Assembly (NCBI RefSeq): GCF_007994985.1
Contig: NZ_VOQF01000018.1
Location: forward strand, 1 to 64,000
Direction: 5' to 3'
Source: Metabacillus litoralis
GTDB lineage: Bacteria; Bacillota; Bacilli; Bacillales; Bacillaceae
DNA length: 64,000 nucleotides
Part shown: in pieces, positions 11,091 to 20,455 of the stretch
Numbering within the stretch: position 1 is the first letter of the stretch
Layout of the letters: the number at the start of each line of letters is the position of its first letter
Made by a program: the position numbers and the translations under genes
The notes under the pieces: model-generated
Seen by the model: only the letters and a program-made list of their open reading frames with translations
Told to the model about the DNA's origin: nothing
Database searches by the model: none

Positions 11091-11768
11091 ATGAATTATC
11101 AAGTTGTCATACCAGCAGCTGGTCAAGGCAAACGAATGAATGCTGGGAAAAACAAACAATTTTTAGAGGTTAATGAAATCCCGCTTATTATACATACGTT
11201 AAGAGTATTTGAAAATCATTCACTATGCTCTGGTATTATCCTTGTGATTAATAAAATGGAAAGAAATGAATTTGAAGAACTAATACATAAGTATAAAATA
11301 ACGAAAGTGAAACAATTGGTTTATGGTGGTGCTGAAAGACAAAATAGTGTTTATAACGGTTTAAAAGCATGCCATAAAGAAAACTATGTGCTTGTCCATG
11401 ATGGTGCCCGCCCGTTTGTGTCACATACTAGTATAGAAGAACTAATACAAGCCACAAATCGTACTGGTGCAGCAACCTTGGGTGTTCCTTTGAAAGATAC
11501 GATTAAAGTGGTTAGAGATGGAGTTGTCAGTCATACTCTTGATCGCTCTAATTTATGGGGAATTCAAACCCCACAAGCTTTTGAGCTAGATTTGATTTTA
11601 AATGCCCATAATCAAGCTATAGAAGAAGGTTATTTAGGAACAGATGATGCTAGCCTTATGGAAAGAACAGGTCAAGCAGTATCGATTGTAATGGGTGATT
11701 ACATAAATATAAAAATAACGACTCCTGAAGATTTAATCATTGCTGAATCAATCATTAAAAGAAAGTGA
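11091..11768 (+). CDS. ispD: 2-C-methyl-D-erythritol 4-phosphate cytidylyltransferase IspD
   Basis: Third step of the MEP isoprenoid pathway: transfers CMP to methylerythritol phosphate. The CTP-binding motif PAAGQGKRM lies at 8-16; DGARPFV and GIQTPQAF are further family motifs. The open frame extends to 11043, but the ATG at 11091 is chosen because aaaggag lies 9 bp upstream and the 225-residue product starts as the family does (MNYQVVIPAAG). It is followed by ispF after 37 bp; the paired placement matches consecutive pathway roles. Confidence 0.95.
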   Translation: MNYQVVIPAAGQGKRMNAGKNKQFLEVNEIPLIIHTLRVFENHSLCSGIILVINKMERNEFEELIHKYKITKVKQLVYGGAERQNSVYNGLKACHKENYVLVHDGARPFVSHTSIEELIQATNRTGAATLGVPLKDTIKVVRDGVVSHTLDRSNLWGIQTPQAFELDLILNAHNQAIEEGYLGTDDASLMERTGQAVSIVMGDYINIKITTPEDLIIAESIIKRK

Positions 11769-11805
11769 AATCATATAGAGAGAATAAAAGAAAGAGGGAA
11801 GCATA

Positions 11806-12282
11806 ATGATCAGAGTTGGACAAGGTTTTGATGTACATCAATTAGTTGAAGGAAGACCACTTATACTAGGTGGAATTGATATTCCTTATGAAAAAGGATT
11901 ATTAGGTCATTCAGATGCAGATGTATTATTACATACTGTTGCAGATGCATGTTTAGGTGCTATAGCAGAAGGTGATATCGGAAAGCATTTTCCAGATACA
12001 GATCCTGAATTTAAGAATGCGGATTCTGCAGAGCTATTATCACATGTATGGAAACTAGTGAAAGACCGCGGATTTGAACTGGGAAATATCGATTGTACAA
12101 TCATTGCTCAAAAGCCTAAAATGGCTCCTCATATTGAAAAGATGAGAGCGCGTATAGCAGAATTGTTAGAAGCGGATATTTCTCAAGTGAATGTAAAGGC
12201 AACAACAACTGAACAATTAGGATTTACAGGTAGACAGGAAGGAATTGCGTCACAAGCAACTATATTAATTCAGAAACGATAA
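11806..12282 (+). CDS. ispF: 2-C-methyl-D-erythritol 2,4-cyclodiphosphate synthase IspF
   Basis: Forms the cyclic diphosphate of the MEP pathway. The 158-residue protein begins [13 protein letters not shown], with metal ligands D9, H11 and H43; the GFTGRQEGI stretch near the C-terminus is also typical. The ATG at 11806 follows gaaagaggga. It forms a two-gene unit with ispD. No terminator was seen after it, and gltX has its own probable promoter. Confidence 0.96.
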   Translation: MIRVGQGFDVHQLVEGRPLILGGIDIPYEKGLLGHSDADVLLHTVADACLGAIAEGDIGKHFPDTDPEFKNADSAELLSHVWKLVKDRGFELGNIDCTIIAQKPKMAPHIEKMRARIAELLEADISQVNVKATTTEQLGFTGRQEGIASQATILIQKR

Positions 12283-12379
12283 TTCGCAAACCGATAAGAG
12301 TGCAACTACTTTAGATTCTACTATGAATTATTTTGTGTCTCTGATACATTGGTGGTAAAATTAGGTCTTATTAATACGC

Positions 12380-12410
12380 TTGACAATACAGGAAAAGCAT
12401 AAAGTATTAT
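12380..12410 (+). promoter_or_regulatory. Probable gltX promoter
   Basis: A perfect TTGACA at 12380-12385 and TATTAT at 12405-12410. The spacing is 19 bp, longer than optimal, so the exact -10 is uncertain. Confidence 0.5.
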
Positions 12411-12462
12411 GTTAGAAGTTATCATTTAAAATATAGAAACAGTAATAAATGGAGGTAAACAA

Positions 12463-13920
12463 ATGACAAGTGAAGTAAGAGTGCGTTATGCACCAAGTCC
12501 AACAGGACATTTACATATAGGAAATGCAAGGACTGCATTATTTAATTATTTATTTGCAAAAAACCAGGGTGGAAAATTTATTATTCGTATTGAAGACACC
12601 GATAAGAAAAGAAATATCGAGGGTGGAGAGCAAAGCCAACTGAAATATTTGAATTGGCTAGGAATCAACTGGGATGAAAGTGTCGATGTTGGCGGAGAAT
12701 ACGGTCCTTATCGCCAATCAGAAAGAACTGATATTTACAAAAAATATTATGAAGAGTTACTAGAAAAAGGATTAGCTTATAAATGTTTTTGTACCGAAGA
12801 AGATCTAGAAAAAGAACGTGAAGAACAAATTGCCCGTGGAGAAACTCCTCAATATTCAGGAAAACATGCTAGTCTGACTGTTGAAGAACAACAAGTGCTT
12901 GAAGGACAAGGGCTAAAGCCAAGTATTCGTTTCAGGGTGCCAGCTAAAAAAGAGTATCGTTTTAATGATATGGTAAAAGGTGATATATCTTTTGAATCTG
13001 AAGGTATGGGTGACTTTGTGATCGTCAAAAAGGATGGAACACCAACATACAACTTTGCAGTAGCAGTTGATGATCATTTGATGAAAATCTCACATGTTTT
13101 ACGTGGTGAAGATCATATCTCAAACACACCAAAACAAATGATGATTTATGAAGCATTTGGTTGGGATATACCAGTATTTGGCCATATGACGTTAATTGTA
13201 AATGAAAATCGAAAAAAATTAAGTAAACGTGATGAATCAATCATCCAATTTATTGAGCAATATGAGGAGTTAGGTTATCTTCCTGATGCTTTATTTAACT
13301 TCATTTCTCTACTTGGGTGGTCTCCAGGTGGAGAAGAGGAAGTGTATTCAAAAGAACAATTAATCGAAATCTTTGATTCAGCAAGATTATCAAAATCTCC
13401 TGCTGTTTTTGATACACAAAAATTAGCATGGATGAATAACCAATATATTAAACAGTTAGATTTAGCTCAGCTGATTCCACTTTCATTGCCACATCTTGAG
13501 AAAGCTGGAAAAGTTACTGATGATATGAATGAAGAAGCTAAGGATCGAATTCATCAGCTTATCGCACTTTACCAAGAACAAATGAGTTATGGAGCAGAAA
13601 TTGTTGAGCTTACAGAGCTATTCTTTAAAGAAGATATTACTTACAATAGAGAAGCAGAGACTGTTCTTGAAGGTGAGAGTGTACCAGAGGTGCTAAAGGC
13701 ATTTTTAACTGAGGTAGAGAGTGTAGAGGATTTTTCTGCTGAACAAGTAAAATCTTCAATAAAGGCAGTCCAAAAAGCAACTGGTCAAAAGGGTAAAAAT
13801 TTATTTATGCCTATTCGTGTGGCTATTACTGGTCAAACACATGGACCGGATTTACCAAAATCAATTGCAGTTTTAGGTAAAAATATTGTAATATCTAGAT
13901 TAAATAGTGTTATTAGTTAA
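12463..13920 (+). CDS. gltX: Glutamyl-tRNA synthetase
   Basis: A class I aminoacyl-tRNA synthetase of 485 residues. The HIGH-type motif is [10 protein letters not shown] at 11-20, and the KMSKS-type motif is KKLSKR at 251-256. In Bacillus this enzyme is non-discriminating: it also charges tRNA-Gln with Glu, which GatCAB then amidates (family knowledge). The start ATG follows ggaggtaaaca. It lies directly before the cysteine T-box of cysE-cysS, whose likely promoter overlaps the gltX stop codon. Confidence 0.97.
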   Translation: MTSEVRVRYAPSPTGHLHIGNARTALFNYLFAKNQGGKFIIRIEDTDKKRNIEGGEQSQLKYLNWLGINWDESVDVGGEYGPYRQSERTDIYKKYYEELLEKGLAYKCFCTEEDLEKEREEQIARGETPQYSGKHASLTVEEQQVLEGQGLKPSIRFRVPAKKEYRFNDMVKGDISFESEGMGDFVIVKKDGTPTYNFAVAVDDHLMKISHVLRGEDHISNTPKQMMIYEAFGWDIPVFGHMTLIVNENRKKLSKRDESIIQFIEQYEELGYLPDALFNFISLLGWSPGGEEEVYSKEQLIEIFDSARLSKSPAVFDTQKLAWMNNQYIKQLDLAQLIPLSLPHLEKAGKVTDDMNEEAKDRIHQLIALYQEQMSYGAEIVELTELFFKEDITYNREAETVLEGESVPEVLKAFLTEVESVEDFSAEQVKSSIKAVQKATGQKGKNLFMPIRVAITGQTHGPDLPKSIAVLGKNIVISRLNSVIS

Positions 13921-13945
13921 CTTTTCGACTAAAATGTAATATAGT
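13917..13945 (+). promoter_or_regulatory. Probable promoter of the cysE-cysS T-box leader
   Basis: TTAACT (13917-13922) and TATAGT (13940-13945) are 17 bp apart, and the -35 overlaps the gltX stop codon. Transcription would start near 13952 and enter the T-box leader. Some read-through from gltX is also possible because no terminator separates them. Confidence 0.5.
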
Positions 13946-13951
13946 ATGGTT

Positions 13952-14240
13952 AATACATTTTAAAAGTCATATAGATAAAGCATTGATAAGGAGAGTAAAG
14001 TTTAATTTCCTTTTTAGAGAGAACCTCCACTGGCTGAAAGAGGTTTAAGTGAAGTTATACTTGAAATGCACCTTTGAGCCTTTTACTAAACGTCTATTAT
14101 AGATCAGTAAGTAAAAGCGTATTACTCTACGTTACAGAGTCAAAAGTTGAGGTGTTGAGATGTTCTTTTCTCATACCTAAACAGAGTGGAACCGCGCATT
14201 TAAGCGTCTCTGTATCATATATACAGAGGCGCTTTTTTAT
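13952..14240 (+). promoter_or_regulatory. Cysteine-specific T-box leader
   Basis: A tRNA-sensing transcription attenuator. The T-box sequence gagtggaaccgcg lies at 14184-14196, immediately before a terminator hairpin at 14204-14238. The upstream stem I region contains the AGAGAG and GGCTGAAA elements and a specifier candidate TGC at 14067-14069 (within gaaatgcacc), the cysteine codon. Uncharged tRNA-Cys would pair with TGC and with the T-box bulge, favouring read-through into cysE and cysS. The amino acid fits both downstream genes. The leader's 5' end is inferred. Confidence 0.9.
14203..14238 (+). terminator. T-box attenuator terminator
   Basis: gcgtctctgtat pairs with atacagaggcgc (one wobble), followed by six T. 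The left arm lies beside the T-box sequence, so terminator and antiterminator are mutually exclusive. Confidence 0.88.
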
Positions 14241-14303
14241 ATGTAAAAAAGTTAAATTTATATCAAATAAAGGCAATAAAGGATGAGGATTGGAGGGATT
14301 AAA

Positions 14304-14999
14304 GTGTTAAAAATGATGAAAGAAGATGTTGATGTTGTATTTGAACAAGATCCTTCTGCCAGAAGTTATTTTGAGGTTATCCTAACTTACTCTGGTTTAC
14401 ATGCTATTTGGGGATACCGGATTGCACATGTGTTGTATAAGAGGAAACTCTTTTTCTTAGCAAGAGCTGTTTCTCAGGTAAGTCGCTTTTTTACTGGTGT
14501 AGAAATTCATCCGGCTGCAAAGATAGGGCGTCGCTTTTTTATAGATCATGGTATGGGTGTAGTGATCGGAGAAACCTGTGAGATCGGTGATGATGTAACC
14601 GTATTTCAAGGAGTTACTCTTGGGGGTACTGGTAAAGAAAAAGGAAAACGACATCCTACAATTAAGGACCATGCATTAATTGCAACAGGTGCAAAAGTAT
14701 TAGGATCAATCACAGTTGGTGCATACTCTAAAATAGGTGCAGGATCTGTGGTGCTTAAAGAGGTTCCTGATCACTCAACAGTTGTTGGTATTCCTGGTAG
14801 AGTGGTCATTCAAAATGGTAAAAGAGTTGATCAAGACTTGAATCATTGTGATTTGCCTGATCCGGTTGCAGATCGGTTTAAGGAATTAGAAGCAGAGCTT
14901 AAAGGGTTAAGAGATGAAGTACAACAGTTAAGGAAAGGGACGAGTGAATATGACAATAAAGTTGTACAATACGCTAACAAGGCAAAAGGAAACATTTGA
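14304..14999 (+). CDS. cysE: Serine O-acetyltransferase
   Basis: Acetylates serine with acetyl-CoA, the first step of cysteine synthesis. Start GTG at 14304 is preferred over an upstream ATG at 14283, because tggaggga lies 6 bp before it and the product (231 residues, [17 protein letters not shown]) aligns with known CysE. The left-handed beta-helix hexapeptide repeats occupy about residues 60-170 ([26 protein letters not shown]), with a charged helical C-terminal tail. Controlled by the Cys T-box; its 3' end overlaps cysS by 50 bp. Confidence 0.96.
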   Translation: MLKMMKEDVDVVFEQDPSARSYFEVILTYSGLHAIWGYRIAHVLYKRKLFFLARAVSQVSRFFTGVEIHPAAKIGRRFFIDHGMGVVIGETCEIGDDVTVFQGVTLGGTGKEKGKRHPTIKDHALIATGAKVLGSITVGAYSKIGAGSVVLKEVPDHSTVVGIPGRVVIQNGKRVDQDLNHCDLPDPVADRFKELEAELKGLRDEVQQLRKGTSEYDNKVVQYANKAKGNI

Positions 15000-16347
15000 A
15001 CCACTAGAAGCAGGTAAGGTTAAAATGTATGTGTGTGGTCCAACGGTTTATAACTATATTCATATAGGAAATGCGAGACCAGCAATCGTATATGATACTG
15101 TAAGAAGATATTTAGAATATAGAGGCTATGATGTTAATTTTGTTTCTAATTTTACCGATGTAGATGACAAATTGATCAAAGCAGCTAATGAACTTGGTAC
15201 AGATGTTCCAACAGTTGCTGAGCGGTTTATTGATGCATATTTTGCTGATGTATCAGCACTAGGCTGCAAACGTGCTAATGTACATCCGCGTGTTACAGAG
15301 AACATTGAGCTTATTATTGAGTTTATTCAGGCTCTAATTGATAAAGGCTATGCGTATGAAGCAGATGGAGATGTTTATTATAAAACTAGAGAGTTTAAAG
15401 GATATGGTAAGCTTTCTCATCAATCAATTGAAGAATTAAGATTAGGTAATCGAATTGATGTAGGCGAAAAGAAGCAGGATGCATTAGACTTCGTTCTATG
15501 GAAAGCAGCGAAAGAAGGGGAAATTTCCTGGGAAAGTCCTTGGGGCAATGGTCGACCAGGCTGGCATATTGAATGCTCTGCTATGGCGAAGAAGTACTTA
15601 GGAGATACAATCGATATTCATGCTGGTGGTCAGGATTTAACATTTCCACATCATGAAAATGAAATCGCTCAATCAGAAGCAGTAAATGGGAAGCTATTCT
15701 CAAAATATTGGATGCATAATGGCTATATTAATATAAATAATGAGAAAATGTCTAAGTCTCTTGGTAACTTCGTATTAGTACACGATATTATTAAAGAGAT
15801 TGATCCACAAATTGTTCGATTCTTTATGTTATCTGTTCATTATCGACATCCAATTAATTTTTCACAGGAGCTGTTAGAAAGTACAAAAAATGCTTTTGAG
15901 CGTATTACAACTTCTTATGGCAACCTTCAGCATCGAAAGAATAGCTCAACAAATTTAACAGAAAATAATGATAAGTGGTTAAATAAGATAAAAGAATTCC
16001 GCCAGCAATTTGAGAAGGAAATGGATGATGATTTTAATACAGCAAATGCAATCTCAGTACTTTTCGAGCTTTCAAAACAAGCAAACTACTATGTAGAAGA
16101 GCAAAATACGGCAGAAGACGTTATTCAAGCCTTTCTTGATGAACTAGATTCGTTAGGAGATGTTTTGGGAATTAAGTTTGCATCTAACCAACTGTTAGAT
16201 GAAGAAATAGAGGCTATGATTCAGCAACGAATTCAGGCGAGAAAAGAGCGAAACTTTGCTTTATCAGATGAAATTCGTGACAAACTAAAAGAGCTAAATA
16301 TTATTTTAGAAGATACTCCACAAGGTACAAGGTGGAAACGAAGTTAA
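14950..16347 (+). CDS. cysS: Cysteinyl-tRNA synthetase
   Basis: Class I synthetase charging tRNA-Cys. The ATG at 14950 is chosen over a GTG six bases earlier because aggaaaggg has better spacing and family members begin MTI.LYNTLT. The 465-residue protein has zinc ligand C29, the HIGH-type YIHIGN near 36-41, the GWHIECSAM zinc motif and KMSKSLGN. It is translated from within the end of cysE. Co-regulation with cysE lets the cell raise cysteine supply and charging together when tRNA-Cys is uncharged. Confidence 0.97.
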   Translation: MTIKLYNTLTRQKETFEPLEAGKVKMYVCGPTVYNYIHIGNARPAIVYDTVRRYLEYRGYDVNFVSNFTDVDDKLIKAANELGTDVPTVAERFIDAYFADVSALGCKRANVHPRVTENIELIIEFIQALIDKGYAYEADGDVYYKTREFKGYGKLSHQSIEELRLGNRIDVGEKKQDALDFVLWKAAKEGEISWESPWGNGRPGWHIECSAMAKKYLGDTIDIHAGGQDLTFPHHENEIAQSEAVNGKLFSKYWMHNGYININNEKMSKSLGNFVLVHDIIKEIDPQIVRFFMLSVHYRHPINFSQELLESTKNAFERITTSYGNLQHRKNSSTNLTENNDKWLNKIKEFRQQFEKEMDDDFNTANAISVLFELSKQANYYVEEQNTAEDVIQAFLDELDSLGDVLGIKFASNQLLDEEIEAMIQQRIQARKERNFALSDEIRDKLKELNIILEDTPQGTRWKRS

Positions 16348-16543
16348 TCAATTTGGCTATATCCGAAAACTTTGTTGTTTTAGAAACTTAAAGGAAACAG
16401 CAATGTAGTTAGTTTAGTGGCAACTTTTCTTCTTAGAATAGTACTAATATACAATTGCAATTAAGCCAAATAACAGCAAACTTTAAGAAGAGAGCCATTG
16501 ATTATGAAGTTCGTTTTGAGGGAATAAAGATAAAAAAGGTTAC

Positions 16544-16604
16544 AAAGGTGACAAAGTACCCGAGTTGGGAACGTACGTTCTTTTATGACTTTGTCCCCTT
16601 TTTC
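16544..16604 (+). terminator. Long hairpin terminator between cysS and mrnC
   Basis: The left arm 16544-16557 pairs with 16588-16601 at 13 of 14 positions (for example gacaaagt with actttgtc), enclosing an inner gaacgtacgttc palindrome and followed by a T-rich tail. It ends about 20 bp before mrnC, so mrnC expression depends on read-through or a promoter I did not find. Confidence 0.65.
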
Positions 16605-16624
16605 TTTAGGAAATGAGGAGCAAA

Positions 16625-17053
16625 ATGTTTCTAGATTTAAAAACAATTAAGGATTCTAAACTTTTAAATAGCTTAGCTTTAGCATATGTGGGAGATGCTG
16701 TTTTTGAGATATATGTTAGACATCATCTGTTGTTAAAAGGAAGTATTAGACCAAATCAGCTGCATAACCAAGCAAAAAGATTTGTTTCGGCAAAGGCACA
16801 AGCCAGTATCTTGCACTATCTGTTTTCATTAGAGCTGTTTTCTGAGGAAGAGGAAGGTGTAATCAGACGAGGAAGAAATGCGAAGTCAGGTACAGTTCCA
16901 AAAAACACAGATGTTCAAACATATCGATATAGTACAGCATTTGAGGCATTACTAGGTTATTTATATTTAGAGAAGAAGCATGATCGTTTAGAGGAATTGA
17001 TAGAAAAGGCATTTCAATTCATTGATGGTGAAGGAAAGGAGGGAAGACGATGA
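16625..17053 (+). CDS. mrnC: Mini-ribonuclease III
   Basis: Mini-III matures 23S rRNA ends; it is an RNase III catalytic domain without the double-stranded-RNA-binding domain. The 142 residues include the signature [11 protein letters not shown] (acidic D24 and E28) and [10 protein letters not shown]. Start ATG at 16625 fits the family ([12 protein letters not shown]) and follows gaggag by 4 bp; another ATG at 16613 has no good binding site. It overlaps rlmB by 4 bp, pairing two rRNA-processing functions. Confidence 0.93.
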   Translation: MFLDLKTIKDSKLLNSLALAYVGDAVFEIYVRHHLLLKGSIRPNQLHNQAKRFVSAKAQASILHYLFSLELFSEEEEGVIRRGRNAKSGTVPKNTDVQTYRYSTAFEALLGYLYLEKKHDRLEELIEKAFQFIDGEGKEGRR

Positions 17054-17793
17054 GTCAGGATTATATTATTGGACGTAATACAGTTATTGAAGTATTAAAG
17101 TCTTCTAGAGATGTTAATAAAATATGGGTAGCTGAAAACTCTTTAAAGGGACAAGCTCAAGAAATAACGAGGCTTGCGAAAGAAAGAGGTATAACTATTA
17201 ACTTTGTTCCAAAGAAAAAAATAGATCAAATGGTTGAGGGAAATCATCAAGGAGTTGTGGCTCAAGTAGCTGCGTATGAATATGTTCATATTGATGACAT
17301 TTTAAAAATAGCTGAGAAAAGAAACGAAATGCCATTTCTTTTATTGTTAGATGAAATTGAAGATCCTCATAACCTTGGTTCAATTATGAGAACTGCTGAT
17401 GCTGTTGGTGCACATGGAATCGTCATCCCAAAAAGAAGAGCAGTTGGACTAACTGCAACAGTTGCTAAATCTTCTACTGGTGCAATAGAACATATTCCTG
17501 TTGCTCGTATTACCAATATGGCTCGAACAATAGAAGAACTGAAAGAAAAAGGAATCTGGATTGTTGGGACTGATGCTAAGGGAGCGGATGACTATCGTAA
17601 CCTTGATGGTAATATGCCGTTAGCATTAATTATCGGTAGTGAAGGAAAAGGAATTGGTCGTCTCATTAAAGAGAAGTGTGATTTCTTAATAAAAATGCCT
17701 ATGGTTGGTCATGTAACATCACTGAACGCTTCTGTTGCAGCAAGTCTTTTAATGTACGAGGTATATCGGAAACGAAATCCTTTAGGGGAATAG
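17050..17793 (+). CDS. rlmB: 23S rRNA (guanosine-2'-O-)-methyltransferase RlmB
   Basis: A SpoU/TrmH-type 2'-O-methyltransferase of 247 residues. The N-terminal substrate-binding domain (1-~85) is followed by the SPOUT catalytic domain with its three motifs: [19 protein letters not shown] and SLNASVAA, which form the trefoil-knot SAM site. It starts inside the mrnC stop (ATGA), behind aaaggaggga. The target guanosine is inferred from E. coli RlmB; Bacillus homologues may differ in position. Confidence 0.93.
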   Translation: MSQDYIIGRNTVIEVLKSSRDVNKIWVAENSLKGQAQEITRLAKERGITINFVPKKKIDQMVEGNHQGVVAQVAAYEYVHIDDILKIAEKRNEMPFLLLLDEIEDPHNLGSIMRTADAVGAHGIVIPKRRAVGLTATVAKSSTGAIEHIPVARITNMARTIEELKEKGIWIVGTDAKGADDYRNLDGNMPLALIIGSEGKGIGRLIKEKCDFLIKMPMVGHVTSLNASVAASLLMYEVYRKRNPLGE

Positions 17794-17799
17794 AAGCCA

Positions 17800-18309
17800 A
17801 TGGATATCCTATTAGTTGATGGATATAACATTATTGGAGCGTGGCCGGATTTACAAAATCTAAAAAAAAATAATCTCTCAGAAGCAAGAAATCTTTTGAT
17901 AGAAAAGATGGCAGAATACCAAGCATATACTGGTTACAGAGTAATCGTTGTCTTTGATGCACATATGGTCAAGGGTATTGAAAAGAAACAAAAAAACTAT
18001 CGGGTAGAAGTTATTTTTACTAGGGAAAATGAAACTGCTGATGAACGTATAGAAAAGCTAGCAAAATCATTGGGAAATATTAAAACACAGGTACATGTAG
18101 CAACCTCTGATTTTACAGAACAATGGGCGATATTTGGTCAAGGAGCTCTTAGAAAGTCAGCTAGAGAGCTCTTAAATGAAATGAATTCAATTGAAAGTCG
18201 AATCAAACATAGAGTGAAAAAGATCGAAAAAGATCGCCCATCATCTAAAATAGCTTTTCCTGATGATGTGATGGAAAAGCTTGAAAAATGGCGTAGAGGA
18301 AATTTATAG
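17800..18309 (+). CDS. yacP: NYN-domain ribonuclease YacP (Rae1)
   Basis: A 169-residue NYN (PIN-like) nuclease. In B. subtilis the homologue Rae1 cleaves mRNA in the ribosomal A site. The acidic active-site signature DGYNIIGAW begins at residue 7, and further conserved acidic positions lie in VVFDAH and ATSDFTEQ. The C-terminal ~40 residues are basic and helical, suited to ribosome or RNA contact. It starts 6 bp after rlmB. Confidence 0.9.
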   Translation: MDILLVDGYNIIGAWPDLQNLKKNNLSEARNLLIEKMAEYQAYTGYRVIVVFDAHMVKGIEKKQKNYRVEVIFTRENETADERIEKLAKSLGNIKTQVHVATSDFTEQWAIFGQGALRKSARELLNEMNSIESRIKHRVKKIEKDRPSSKIAFPDDVMEKLEKWRRGNL

Positions 18310-18313
18310 TTGG

Positions 18314-18343
18314 TTGACGCTTTCAAAACCATTACTGTATAAT
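18314..18343 (+). promoter_or_regulatory. Sigma-A promoter of sigH
   Basis: TTGACG at 18314-18319 and a perfect TATAAT at 18338-18343 with 18-bp spacing. It lies just past the yacP stop codon. In B. subtilis the sigH promoter is sigma-A dependent and repressed by AbrB; AbrB binding cannot be judged from sequence. Confidence 0.7.
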
Positions 18344-18376
18344 ATTGTTATCTTGCGTGTGGTCGGGGGGATCGAC

Positions 18377-19033
18377 TTGAATTCATCATTCAACAAAGAC
18401 AAGGTCAACAGAGAAGAATTAGTATTAATGGAGGATGAACAAGTAGTTGAACTCGTTCATCAGGGAGAAAGTGAAGCGTTGGATTACCTTATCAACAAAT
18501 ATCGTAATTTTGTTAGAGCGAAAGCACGGTCATACTTTTTAATTGGGGCAGATCGAGAAGATATTATCCAAGAAGGAATGATTGGATTATACAAAGCTAT
18601 ACGTGATTTTAAAGAGGACAAGCTCACTTCTTTTAAAGCATTTGCTGAGTTGTGTATTACAAGGCAAATCATTACCGCTATTAAAACTGCTACTCGACAA
18701 AAGCACATTCCTCTAAATTCCTATGTTTCATTGGACAAGCCAATTTATGATGAAGAGTCAGATCGAACATTATTAGATGTGATTTCTGGTACAAAAGCAT
18801 TGGATCCCGAGGAACTCATTATCAATCAAGAGGAGTTTGATGATATTGAAGTGAAGATGGGAGAATTGCTAAGTGACCTAGAACAAAAAGTATTGGTTTT
18901 ATACTTAGATGGCAGATCATATCACGAAATATCTGAAGAGTTAAATAGGCATGTGAAATCGATAGACAATGCCTTACAGCGTGTTAAAAGGAAACTAGAA
19001 CGATATTTAGAAATTAGAGAAATTAGTTTATGA
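18377..19033 (+). CDS. sigH: RNA polymerase sigma-H factor
   Basis: Stationary-phase and early sporulation sigma factor. Starting at TTG 18377, 6 bp after gggggg, gives 218 residues, exactly the B. subtilis length as I recall it. Region 2 (about 30-100) contains ALDYLINKYRNFVRAKARSYF and DIIQEGMIGLY; region 4 (about 160-210) carries the helix-turn-helix with RSYHEISEELNRHVKS. A longer frame reaching 18281 would overlap yacP and lacks a binding site. Its presence implies an endospore-forming lineage, consistent with cwlD at the right edge. Confidence 0.95.
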   Translation: MNSSFNKDKVNREELVLMEDEQVVELVHQGESEALDYLINKYRNFVRAKARSYFLIGADREDIIQEGMIGLYKAIRDFKEDKLTSFKAFAELCITRQIITAIKTATRQKHIPLNSYVSLDKPIYDEESDRTLLDVISGTKALDPEELIINQEEFDDIEVKMGELLSDLEQKVLVLYLDGRSYHEISEELNRHVKSIDNALQRVKRKLERYLEIREISL

Positions 19034-19128
19034 TCATAAAAGGATAAAAACTTGAATTTTATCGTTTATTGACGAAGAAACCTCACTATGATACAGTTTT
19101 AAGGAATAATGTAACGGCAGGTGAGGTT

Positions 19129-19278
19129 ATGCGAAAGAAAGTAACATTGGCTTGTACTACTTGTGGAAGTAGAAATTATACAACAATGAAAAATGTATCA
19201 AGCACTAACGATCGGTTAGAAGTAAAGAAGTTTTGTAAAGTTTGTAACTCGCATTTAAACCACCGTGAAACGAAATAA
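19129..19278 (+). CDS. rpmG: 50S ribosomal protein L33
   Basis: A 49-residue zinc-ribbon protein with both CxxC pairs (C9/C12 and C36/C39), i.e. the zinc-binding (C+) form. The ATG at 19129 follows aggtgagg; upstream in-frame codons would add an unrelated N-terminus. It sits between sigH and secE as in B. subtilis, where this paralogue is called rpmGB. Confidence 0.93.
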   Translation: MRKKVTLACTTCGSRNYTTMKNVSSTNDRLEVKKFCKVCNSHLNHRETK

Positions 19279-19333
19279 TTCTATTTATTTTATTTTATAA
19301 GAATTTCCCTATTATTCCTGGAGGTAGGCATAC

Positions 19334-19516
19334 ATGCAGCGTTTAATTAATTTTTTCCGAGATGTTTCTCGTGAAATGAAGAAGGTTAGTTGGCCTAAAG
19401 GTAAAGAACTTACGAAGTATACAGTTACAGTTGTATCAACAGTAACATTTGTGGCAGTGTTCTTTGCGATAACTGACTTAGGGATTTCCTCTTTAATTCG
19501 TTTATTTTTTGAATAA
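19334..19516 (+). CDS. secE: Preprotein translocase subunit SecE
   Basis: A 60-residue single-span SecE, the short Gram-positive form that clamps SecY. The amphipathic surface helix (about 5-30, DVSREMKKVSWPKGKEL) is followed by one membrane span (about 33-55). The start ATG follows cctggaggtag. The partner secY lies 27 kb downstream in the spc cluster. Confidence 0.95.
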   Translation: MQRLINFFRDVSREMKKVSWPKGKELTKYTVTVVSTVTFVAVFFAITDLGISSLIRLFFE

Positions 19517-19530
19517 TAGATGGAAAATCG

Positions 19531-19539
19531 TGCTATAAT
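19531..19539 (+). promoter_or_regulatory. Extended -10 promoter upstream of nusG
   Basis: TGCTATAAT is a perfect extended -10, 15 bp after the secE stop; the -35 region is poor (TTGAAT at 19509-19514 with 19-bp spacing). A terminator hairpin lies only ~20 bp past the expected start site. Confidence 0.5.
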
Positions 19540-19564
19540 AGAAAATATAAATTCTTTGTCTTTG

Positions 19565-19586
19565 AAACCCGTTAAACGGGTTTTTT
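19565..19586 (+). terminator. Terminator between secE and nusG
   Basis: aaacccgtt pairs with aacgggttt across a tiny loop, followed by TTTTTT. It would stop transcripts coming from secE and also those from the extended -10 promoter just upstream. Confidence 0.75.
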
Positions 19587-19678
19587 CATTGTATAAAAAA
19601 AGAGTTAGTATTTATGCACATTAATATAGAGTTACATAAACCTATCGTGGGGAGGGAAGGACAAGTTGTCCTGACACT

Positions 19679-20212
19679 ATGGAAAAGAATTGGTATGTTG
19701 TACACACATATTCAGGTTATGAAAACAAGGTTAAAGCAAATCTTGAAAAACGTGTAGAATCAATGGGCATGGAGGATAAAATATTCCGTGTTGTTGTACC
19801 TGAAGAAGAAGAAACAGATTATAAGGACGGCAAGAAGAAAGTTGTTAAGAAAAAGGTGTTTCCTGGATATGTACTTGTAGAGATTGTCATGACTGATGAC
19901 TCTTGGTATGTAGTTCGTAATACTCCTGGAGTTACTGGATTTGTCGGCTCTGCTGGACATGGTTCAAAACCAACACCTCTACTAGATGAAGAGATTATGT
20001 TTATCTTAAAAAGAATGGGTATGGATGAACATAGAGTTGAGATTGATTATGAACTAAAAGAAACAGTTAAGGTTACAGAAGGACCATTTGCTAACTTTAC
20101 TGGATCAATTGAAGAGATAGATTCTGACAAAAATAAGTTAAGAGTTCTTGTTAATATGTTTGGCCGTGAAACACCTGTTGAATTAGATTTTTCTCAAGTT
20201 ACTAAATTATAA
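19679..20212 (+). CDS. nusG: Transcription termination/antitermination factor NusG
   Basis: A 177-residue protein with the NGN domain (1-~110, WYVVHTYSGYENKVKANLEKR) that binds the RNA polymerase clamp, and a C-terminal KOW domain (about 125-177, VTEGPFANFTGSIEEID). In Bacillus NusG promotes sequence-specific pausing. The start ATG at 19679 has a weak nearby binding site (ggagggaagga lies ~20 bp upstream). The 162-bp gap from secE contains a terminator and an extended -10. Confidence 0.96.
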   Translation: MEKNWYVVHTYSGYENKVKANLEKRVESMGMEDKIFRVVVPEEEETDYKDGKKKVVKKKVFPGYVLVEIVMTDDSWYVVRNTPGVTGFVGSAGHGSKPTPLLDEEIMFILKRMGMDEHRVEIDYELKETVKVTEGPFANFTGSIEEIDSDKNKLRVLVNMFGRETPVELDFSQVTKL

Positions 20213-20223
20213 TGTGAAAAAAC

Positions 20224-20252
20224 TTGAAATCAATTAAGAAAAGTGGTAATAT
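20224..20252 (+). promoter_or_regulatory. Probable promoter of rplK-rplA
   Basis: TTGAAA (20224-20229) and TAATAT (20247-20252) with 17-bp spacing, just after the nusG stop codon. It would give rplK a ~200-nt leader that contains the L1-site mimic at 20402-20429. Confidence 0.55.
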
Positions 20253-20401
20253 TTCATAGGTCAGTATGTCTTAAGAACCTGAGACAGAAATAAGATGTAA
20301 CGCTGATCAGAAATTTAAGTGTTTCTGAATGCATAAGGGTAGGTATGCTCATTGTGAGTTGCCCGAATTTTATCCATTTGTAAAACAAGTGGATTAGATG
20401 A

Positions 20402-20429
20402 GTGGGAGGGTTATTAACCCATTTACCAC
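20402..20429 (+). promoter_or_regulatory. Probable L1-binding mRNA site before rplK
   Basis: gtgggagg...atttaccac: GTGG pairs with CCAC, GGGTT with AACCC, leaving an asymmetric internal loop. The GTGGGAGG and A-rich TACCAC strands copy the conserved L1-stalk site in 23S rRNA (helices 76-77), where L1 binds. L1 is known to repress the L11 operon by binding such a mimic. The site lies 26 nt before the rplK start. Confidence 0.65.
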
Positions 20430-20455
20430 ATCACGGACTTAAGGAGGTGTGTCTC

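Noticed and set aside
14074-14286. 70-codon frame (+) before cysE
   Set aside because: It lies inside the T-box leader, including its terminator, and has no binding site.
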